NCBI GenBank assembly: GCA_029250945.1
Contig: JAQXEG010000019.1
Span: forward strand, 1 to 39,815
Origin: Yoonia sp.
GTDB taxonomy: Bacteria; Pseudomonadota; Alphaproteobacteria; Rhodobacterales; Rhodobacteraceae
Length of the DNA: 39,815 bases
Direction of reading: 5' to 3'
Part shown: positions 35,226-39,815 of the stretch, in pieces
Layout of the letters: each line of letters starts with the position of its first letter
Position numbering within the stretch: position 1 is the first letter of the stretch
The notes under the pieces: generated by a model
The model's database searches: none
What the model saw: the letters and a program-made list of their open reading frames with translations, nothing else
What the model was told of the DNA's origin: nothing
Program-made: the position numbers and the translations under genes

Positions 35226-37151
35226 TCAATCTCCGGCGGCGCGGCCCTTGAGGGCGACGATGCCTTTGGGGCGGAACTGGATGAACAGGATCACGAAAAG
35301 GATCATATAAGTCTGCGCGGCCAAGGTGTTCGATGGGTTCAACCATTCGATCCCTTTTTGGCCAAAACCGATCATCGTAGCCCCCGCCAACGTGCCCCAG
35401 ACGTTGCCGACGCCGCCCACGACCACGGTCATGAAACTTTGCACAATATAGTCTGATCCCATCTCGGACGTGACCTTGGCATAAAGCCCGATGGCCACAC
35501 CCGCGATGCCCGCGATGCCGGACCCAAGGCCGAAGGTCATCATGTTGATCCTGTCAGGGTCGATCCCCATCGACGACGCCATGCCGGGGTTTTGCGTGAC
35601 CGCGCGAACCTCTAGTCCTAGCCGCGTGCGTTTGAGGATGTAGATAATTAGCCCAAGGAACATCAGCGCCAACACAAAGATCGCAATGCGGATATAGCTG
35701 ATCTGAATCACGTCATTGAACACCCACGCGCCAGCCAACCAGTCTGGCGATGTGAGCGGACGGGCTTGGGTCCCAAAGATGTTTTTAGCGATTTGTTGCA
35801 AGGCGATCGAAATCCCGAATGTCGCCAACAGCGTTTCCAACGGGCGGTGGTAGAGGCGGCGGATCACAAGCCGTTCCATTACAACGCCCGCGCCAAATGT
35901 GACTGCAAAGGCAAGCGGCAATGCGATGATCAGGGACGCTGTGTAGTTAGGTACAAACAGCTGCACGACATAGCCCGTGTAGGCGCCCATCATGATGAAT
36001 TCACCATGCGCCATATTGATCACGCCCATCACACCAAAGGTGATGGCCAGCCCAATCGCCGCGAGGAAAAAGATGGAGGCAAGTGATAGCGCGTCCAGCG
36101 TCAGATCCGCGACCTGCGCCGCAGCCACGCGCGAAGTCACGGACCCCAGCGCCGCTTGTGCGGCTGCGGTGATATCCGCGTTAGGTTCATCATAGAGGTC
36201 ATAGAAAACGTGATCGTTCAGGGCCGCGTTCCTCAGCTCGTCGGTGATCAACACCGGCACCAAGCCATCGGCGGCCAAAGCGGCATAAGCGGTTTTGCGG
36301 GTGTCCGGATCGCTCATTTGCGTCAAGGGAAACCCTGCGATGCGCCCATCAACAATATTGGCCTCCAACGCGCGTTTGATGTCGGCGGCGGTTTGTTTGG
36401 CGGGGGCGAGACTCGCGTCGACCAACGTCGTATAGTAGGCGTATGGTGCATCCATCGGATCATGAATGACCGCGATGTTGCCCTCTGGCTGGGCGCGGGT
36501 GACGTCTGACTTCACTGTCAAAATTTGGTTCAAAACTGCACGGGACTCGACAGATGTATCGATGGCCAAACTGTTGATCGCCGCGATGCGGCTGGTTGGA
36601 TCATCGGCAAAACGCGCGGATAGAAAATTCGCCAGTTGGATTTTTCGGGCCCTCAATGCGGGATCGGTTTCTGCATCAATTGACGCCAAAAGCGGGGCCA
36701 GTTGCGCGGCCTCTGGACGACGGGCAATTGAGGCCACGGCGGTTTCGCGGCGGGTCAGGTCAGGGTCGATCAATTGGAATTGCACGAGCGCGGTGCCGAT
36801 CAATCGGCGCACACCGCCATTGGGTTTGAGCTGTTTGAAATCGGTCTTTGGGGCTGTGGACGTGGCTCGTGTGTCGACATCAGTCAGGGCAAGCGTCTCA
36901 TCCTCCGCCACCCCGATGAAGAACACGCCATCATCGCGCTGCCAGATGTTTTTCTCGGACCATTGCTCCAAAAACGCGGTTGCTTGCGGCAAGCCAGAGC
37001 CGGTGATAGCGTCAAGCGCTTCACCCACCGACCCGCGTGACGGGTTGGTAACCTCGGTTGCATGGGATTGCAAAATGGGTTGAAGGTTTTGGGCAGTCGC
37101 AGCGGATGCGCTGCAGATCATAAGCATCAAAGCAAAAAGTGCGGAACGCAT
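35226..37151 (-). CDS. urtB: Urea ABC transporter permease UrtB
   Basis: UrtB is the LivH-type membrane subunit. The 641-residue protein has three parts. First is a signal-peptide-like start (to about residue 20, ending SAATAQ). Second is a large N-terminal extracytoplasmic region (about 25-350) with helical, HEAT-like repeats (RRETAVASIARRPEAAQ, SRIAAINSLAIDTS). Third is the permease domain (about 350-641) with GVINMAHGEFIMMGAYTGY and the RAVTQNPGMASSMGID coupling loop. The long extra domain is usual for proteobacterial UrtB and may help present urea or bind UrtA. It is separated from urtA by 74 nt carrying a strong hairpin. Confidence 0.93.
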   Translation of the reverse strand: MRSALFALMLMICSASAATAQNLQPILQSHATEVTNPSRGSVGEALDAITGSGLPQATAFLEQWSEKNIWQRDDGVFFIGVAEDETLALTDVDTRATSTAPKTDFKQLKPNGGVRRLIGTALVQFQLIDPDLTRRETAVASIARRPEAAQLAPLLASIDAETDPALRARKIQLANFLSARFADDPTSRIAAINSLAIDTSVESRAVLNQILTVKSDVTRAQPEGNIAVIHDPMDAPYAYYTTLVDASLAPAKQTAADIKRALEANIVDGRIAGFPLTQMSDPDTRKTAYAALAADGLVPVLITDELRNAALNDHVFYDLYDEPNADITAAAQAALGSVTSRVAAAQVADLTLDALSLASIFFLAAIGLAITFGVMGVINMAHGEFIMMGAYTGYVVQLFVPNYTASLIIALPLAFAVTFGAGVVMERLVIRRLYHRPLETLLATFGISIALQQIAKNIFGTQARPLTSPDWLAGAWVFNDVIQISYIRIAIFVLALMFLGLIIYILKRTRLGLEVRAVTQNPGMASSMGIDPDRINMMTFGLGSGIAGIAGVAIGLYAKVTSEMGSDYIVQSFMTVVVGGVGNVWGTLAGATMIGFGQKGIEWLNPSNTLAAQTYMILFVILFIQFRPKGIVALKGRAAGD

Positions 37152-37173
37152 CAGCAGACTTTCAATAGAGGGA

Positions 37174-37218
37174 TGGCAGGCGCGCAGCAGGACCTTGGGA
37201 GGGTCTGCGCGCCTGCCA
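37174..37218 (-). promoter_or_regulatory. Strong stem-loop between urtA and urtB
   Basis: Arms 37174-37187 and 37205-37218 are exact 14-bp inverted repeats (GGCAGGCGCGCAG core) with a 17-base loop. The structure begins 7 bases after the urtA stop and has no T-tract. It probably stabilises the urtA part of the mRNA or gives partial termination, so that binding protein exceeds permease. Confidence 0.7.
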
Positions 37219-37225
37219 AGGGGGC

Positions 37226-38515
37226 TTAGTAGTTGGATGTCAGCTGAACACAGGTTTCTGTTTCAACATTATACATGCCGCAACCAAGGTCTTTCCAATC
37301 AGACTTCAACACAGCGGAAGCGGTCAAGAAGTCGGTCCATGCGTCACCCGGCACTTCGGTCGTTTGGCTGATGATGTCAAATTGACCGTCCGCTTGGATT
37401 TCGCCGATCAGAACCGGTTTAGCGAGGTGGTGGTTTGGCAACATCACAGCGGTGCCGCCTGTCAGGTTCGGGAACTCTTGGCCGTACATTGCAGTGCGGA
37501 CCGCATCGACATCTGTTGTACCCGCTTCAGTCGCCGCGTTCACCCACATGTTGAAGCCGATGTAATGGGCCTCCATCGGGTCGTTGGTCACGCGCTCTTC
37601 ACCAGCAAACGCTTTCCATGCGGCGATGAAATCGGTGTTGGCGTCGGATTCAGCCGATTGGAAATAGTTCCAAGCCGCCAAGTGACCGACAAGATTGGAT
37701 GTGTCCAAGCCGGACAGCTCTTCTTCACCCACCGAGAAGGCAACAACAGGAATATCGTCCGCAGAAATGCCTGTCGCGGCCAGCTCTTTATAAAACCCGA
37801 TGTTGGCGTCGCCGTTGATCGTGGAAATCACACCGACCTGTTTGCCATCTTCGCCAAGCGCCACAACATCGGCCACGATCGTTGCCCAGTCGGACTGGCC
37901 AAACGGGGTGTAGTTCACGAAAATATCGTCGGCTGCGATGCCTTTGTCCTGCAAATAGGATTCGAGGATATTGTTGGTCGTGCGCGGATAAACATAGTCC
38001 GTGCCAAGCAAGGCGAATTTCTCAACCCCGAGTTCTTCGAGGAAATAGTCGGTCGCAGGGATCGCTTGTTGGTTTGGGGCGGCGCCTGTGTAGAACACGT
38101 TCTTGGACGATTCTTCGCCTTCGTATTGCACAGGATAGAACAGCAGACCATTCAGTTCTTCAATCACTGGCAAAACGGATTTCCGCGAAACGGATGTCCA
38201 GTTACCAAAGATGACATCGACCTCGTTCACTGTTAGCAATTCACGCGCCTTTTCGGCAAACAGCGGCCAGTCGGATGCAGGATCAACAACGACCGCTTCC
38301 AATTCACAGCCCAGCAGGCCGCCCTTGGCATTTTGCTGTTCGATCAGCATCAACATCGCGTCTTTCAACGTGGTTTCGGAAATCGCCATGGAACCTGACA
38401 AAGAGTGAAGGACACCAACCTTGATCGGGTTGGCACATTCGGCAAATGCAGCGGAGCCAGCGACGCAAAGGACGCTTGCGGACAGAGTGGAAAGCAGAGT
38501 GGAACGAAGTTTCAA
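37226..38515 (-). CDS. urtA: Urea ABC transporter substrate-binding protein UrtA
   Basis: UrtA is the periplasmic urea-binding protein. The 429-residue precursor has a signal peptide (LRSTLLSTLSASVLCVAGSAAFA, cleaved near residue 25) and then the periplasmic-binding type I fold with KVGVLHSLSGSMAISE, a motif typical of UrtA/FmdD proteins, followed by the FGNWTSVSRKSVLPVIEE and LFYPVQYEGEESSKNVFYTGAAPNQQ blocks. The start is TTG, supported by AGGGGG eight bases before it. An in-frame stop lies just upstream, and there is no ATG alternative. It is the first gene of the urt operon. Confidence 0.95.
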   Translation of the reverse strand: MKLRSTLLSTLSASVLCVAGSAAFAECANPIKVGVLHSLSGSMAISETTLKDAMLMLIEQQNAKGGLLGCELEAVVVDPASDWPLFAEKARELLTVNEVDVIFGNWTSVSRKSVLPVIEELNGLLFYPVQYEGEESSKNVFYTGAAPNQQAIPATDYFLEELGVEKFALLGTDYVYPRTTNNILESYLQDKGIAADDIFVNYTPFGQSDWATIVADVVALGEDGKQVGVISTINGDANIGFYKELAATGISADDIPVVAFSVGEEELSGLDTSNLVGHLAAWNYFQSAESDANTDFIAAWKAFAGEERVTNDPMEAHYIGFNMWVNAATEAGTTDVDAVRTAMYGQEFPNLTGGTAVMLPNHHLAKPVLIGEIQADGQFDIISQTTEVPGDAWTDFLTASAVLKSDWKDLGCGMYNVETETCVQLTSNY

Positions 38516-38882
38516 AGGATAGACCCCCTAATTTCGCTACGTATCCACATGCGTCTGCTGGGCAAGGCCAAGCGCGTCTGCTATGCGGATTACGCAGCTT
38601 CATGTTGCAGCCATGCGGGGGTCGTTATCTGCCAGGATTGCACCCTCGCTTGGCATCGAATTGCCCATCTTCGGGCAACCAGACCATTGAACGGGATGTT
38701 CCAGAATAAAAGTTAAATGGACGCTGATCGCGTCGGCTTTACCTGCTATGCTCAAAGTTGTTTCAACTAGCGGAAATTTGTCCATATTTTCAGCAGTAAC
38801 TTGTCGCTGCCTTTCTACAGTGAAGGGCTTGCGACTTGTCACCGTGCATGGCCCTGTCTTGTTAGACGCCTTGCAGCTTCCG
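38516..38882. other. Non-coding region upstream of urtA
   Basis: About 365 bases without a supported gene. This must contain the urtA promoter and its nitrogen-control sites, but no clear -35/-10 pair or sigma-54 box could be picked out. A TTGCCC/GGGCAA inverted repeat with 6-base spacer lies at 38661-38678, about 145 bases upstream of urtA. The part above about 38700 may be the non-coding end of the insertion-sequence remnant. Confidence 0.5.
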
Positions 38883-39122
38883 TTACTTCTGTCTTTCAAA
38901 GTCAGCTGGCGAAAACATGCCGTTTCTGACGTGCTAGCGCTTTGGGTTATAATACATCTCGATGTAATCGAACGCGTCGGAGTTTTCATCTTCTCTGATT
39001 TCGAATGTCCTGCACCGAATGCGGGTGCGTTTAAGCAGGTTGAAGAAGCTCTCGGCCACAGCATAGTCACGGCAATTCCCGCGTCGCCTTATGCTATGTT
39101 CCAGATTGTGGTGCTTGGGAAA
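38883..39122 (-). pseudogene. IS3-family transposase remnant (C-terminal orfB part)
   Basis: On the minus strand one frame reads HNLEHSIRRRGNC, then DYAVAESFFNLLKRTRIR, then AFDYIEMYYNPKR, then a TAG stop, then HVRNGMFSPADFERQK and TAA. This is the last part of an IS3-group orfB transposase, including the third catalytic acidic residue (AVAES), with an in-frame stop (38934-38936) and no N-terminal two-thirds. It joins directly to the TRAP-transporter fragment near 39120. It is clearly dead and shows a past insertion followed by deletion. Confidence 0.85.
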
Positions 39123-39390
39123 CGACGCCCAGCTCGGTGTTCATCATAATGCAGAACTGAATTTCGTTCATGCCGATGTTATCGGCCAATGGCTTGAGGA
39201 TGGGGGCAAGGATCACGATATTCGACGTCGCTTCCATGTCGCAGCCCGCAGCGATTAGAATAACGATCATTAGCAGGATCAGCAGCAATGGCTCATTCGT
39301 CACGCCGGCAACCGATATCGCAAACCCTTGCGGTATACCCAAGATGGCCAATGCTTCGGCCAGGGGCCCGAAAAAGGCAATGATTGGCTA
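39118..39390 (-). pseudogene. TRAP transporter large permease (DctM-like) fragment
   Basis: The minus-strand frame reads IIAFFGPLAEALAILGIPQG, then NEPLLLILLMIVILIAAG, then MEATSNIVILAPILKPLADNIGM and NEIQFCIMMNTELGVVS, matching an internal part of the DctM family. Those proteins carry the EPxxAxxILAPILxPxAxxxGxD and HFGxxMxxNLxIG blocks. About 90 of more than 420 residues remain. The 5' side ends at a stop near 39391 and the 3' side is cut by the IS3-type remnant. A functional gene is impossible here. Confidence 0.7.
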
Positions 39391-39391
39391 A

Positions 39392-39598
39392 ATGACACCA
39401 TTCACCCTGCCTTTTGCTGAAGTCCATGGTGCGAAGATCAAGGCCTTGGCCAGCAGTCTCGATGATGAGGACACCGAAATTGAGGCAATTGAACTGCTCA
39501 GAGGCCATGTGACAGAGGTACGTCCGCATCCTGACGCGGTCCCGATCTGGTTTGATCTTGGGGTGGTGGATATTTGTCGAGGGCGCCTGTGGTCTTAG
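39392..39598 (+). pseudogene. Probable large serine recombinase C-terminal fragment
   Basis: A 68-residue plus-strand frame reads AEVHGAKIKALASSLDDEDTEIEAIELLRGHVTEVRPHP, which resembles the C-terminal coiled-coil region of large serine recombinases (typically LYRxKIxxLxxALxDxxTRxEAxEILRGLIxxVxxxP). No catalytic domain or zinc region remains. An in-frame stop directly precedes the ATG, marking the junction with the DctM fragment. The match is from pattern memory, so a different origin is possible. Confidence 0.5.
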
Positions 39599-39702
39599 GG
39601 CGGCCCAGTGGACTTCGGCCGCTGCATAGTGTGTTGACGAATGCCGCGACGGGGACGTCTTGTCTTGGACACACGCGCTGCGGTTTCCGGGGGTACCAAC
39701 GC

Positions 39703-39725
39703 AAAAAGCCACCCGATGGGTGGCT
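39703..39725 (-). terminator. Terminator downstream of initiator tRNA gene
   Basis: On the minus strand AGCCACCC (39718-39725) is complementary to GGGTGGCT across the 3-base loop, and TTTTT follows. It lies 25 bases past the tRNA 3' end. Confidence 0.8.
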
Positions 39726-39749
39726 GGTAGGTGTGTTTTCGGCTGGTTT

Positions 39750-39815
<66 letters not shown>

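Noticed and set aside
38645-38670. Sigma-54-like TGGCAT...TTGCC near the urtA promoter
   Set aside because: The spacing is one base short and it points away from urtA.
39293-39712. Minus-strand frame of 139 codons across the fragment mosaic
   Set aside because: It crosses the junction of two unrelated fragments in a frame different from the recognisable DctM reading, with no motif.

Overview
The window looks like chromosome of a marine Rhodobacteraceae bacterium (Roseobacter group, Alphaproteobacteria). This is judged from protein character (decaprenyl-type diphosphate synthase, phbA-phbB, ETF:quinone oxidoreductase, the uvrC-pgsA-moaD-moaE string, an alphaproteobacterial type initiator tRNA) and from moderately GC-rich, tightly packed genes with frequent ATGA overlaps. 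I cannot name the species. Nearly all of the window is core or near-core chromosome; the only clearly disturbed part is the last 1.3 kb.

Layout. (1) 1-8495: the end of a GGDEF protein, then a long minus-strand series: greA, an unknown membrane protein, an AEC transporter, fghA (formaldehyde detoxification), a DUF188 protein, a DMT exporter, a HAD phosphatase, an ornithine-cyclodeaminase-family protein, a phytanoyl-CoA-dioxygenase-family protein and an anchored alpha/beta hydrolase. (2) 8703-15325: ETF-quinone oxidoreductase with its own terminator, a secreted TPR protein overlapping ispE, a convergent polyprenyl diphosphate synthase, a DUF2007 protein, a TrmN6-like methyltransferase, and a 55-residue DUF465/YdcH-like protein. 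(3) 15394-18346: phbB and phbA for polyhydroxybutyrate precursor supply, with a perfect 15-bp hairpin between them, then a degenerate EAL protein. (4) 18444-26993: tag, moaE-moaD-pgsA, uvrC, an SDR, a Na/Ca antiporter, a tiny Cys-rich membrane protein, an S49 peptidase and an ABC-2 exporter. (5) 27000-27700: 0.7 kb without a convincing gene. (6) 27701-38515: a complete urea-use locus, ureDABCEFG on the plus strand and urtABCDE on the minus strand, converging with stop codons that overlap by 4 nt. (7) 38516-39815: a graveyard of fragments (IS3-type transposase C-terminus, TRAP DctM piece, probable serine-recombinase C-terminus) ending at a truncated initiator tRNA gene.

How it works together. 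UrtABCDE imports urea at low concentration. UreABC hydrolyses it to ammonia and CO2, and UreD, UreE, UreF and UreG load the nickel centre. PhbA and PhbB turn acetyl-CoA into 3-hydroxybutyryl-CoA, and no PHB synthase gene lies in the window. Four of the five convergent coding-gene junctions have directly overlapping 3' ends (4, 4, 15 and 4 nt), and only one is separated by a visible terminator. I did not find a new defence, biosynthetic or mobile system. The best leads are the repeated TTGCGCAA octamer around phbA-phbB, the urtA-urtB stem-loop, the fragment mosaic beside the tRNA, and several small or unknown proteins.
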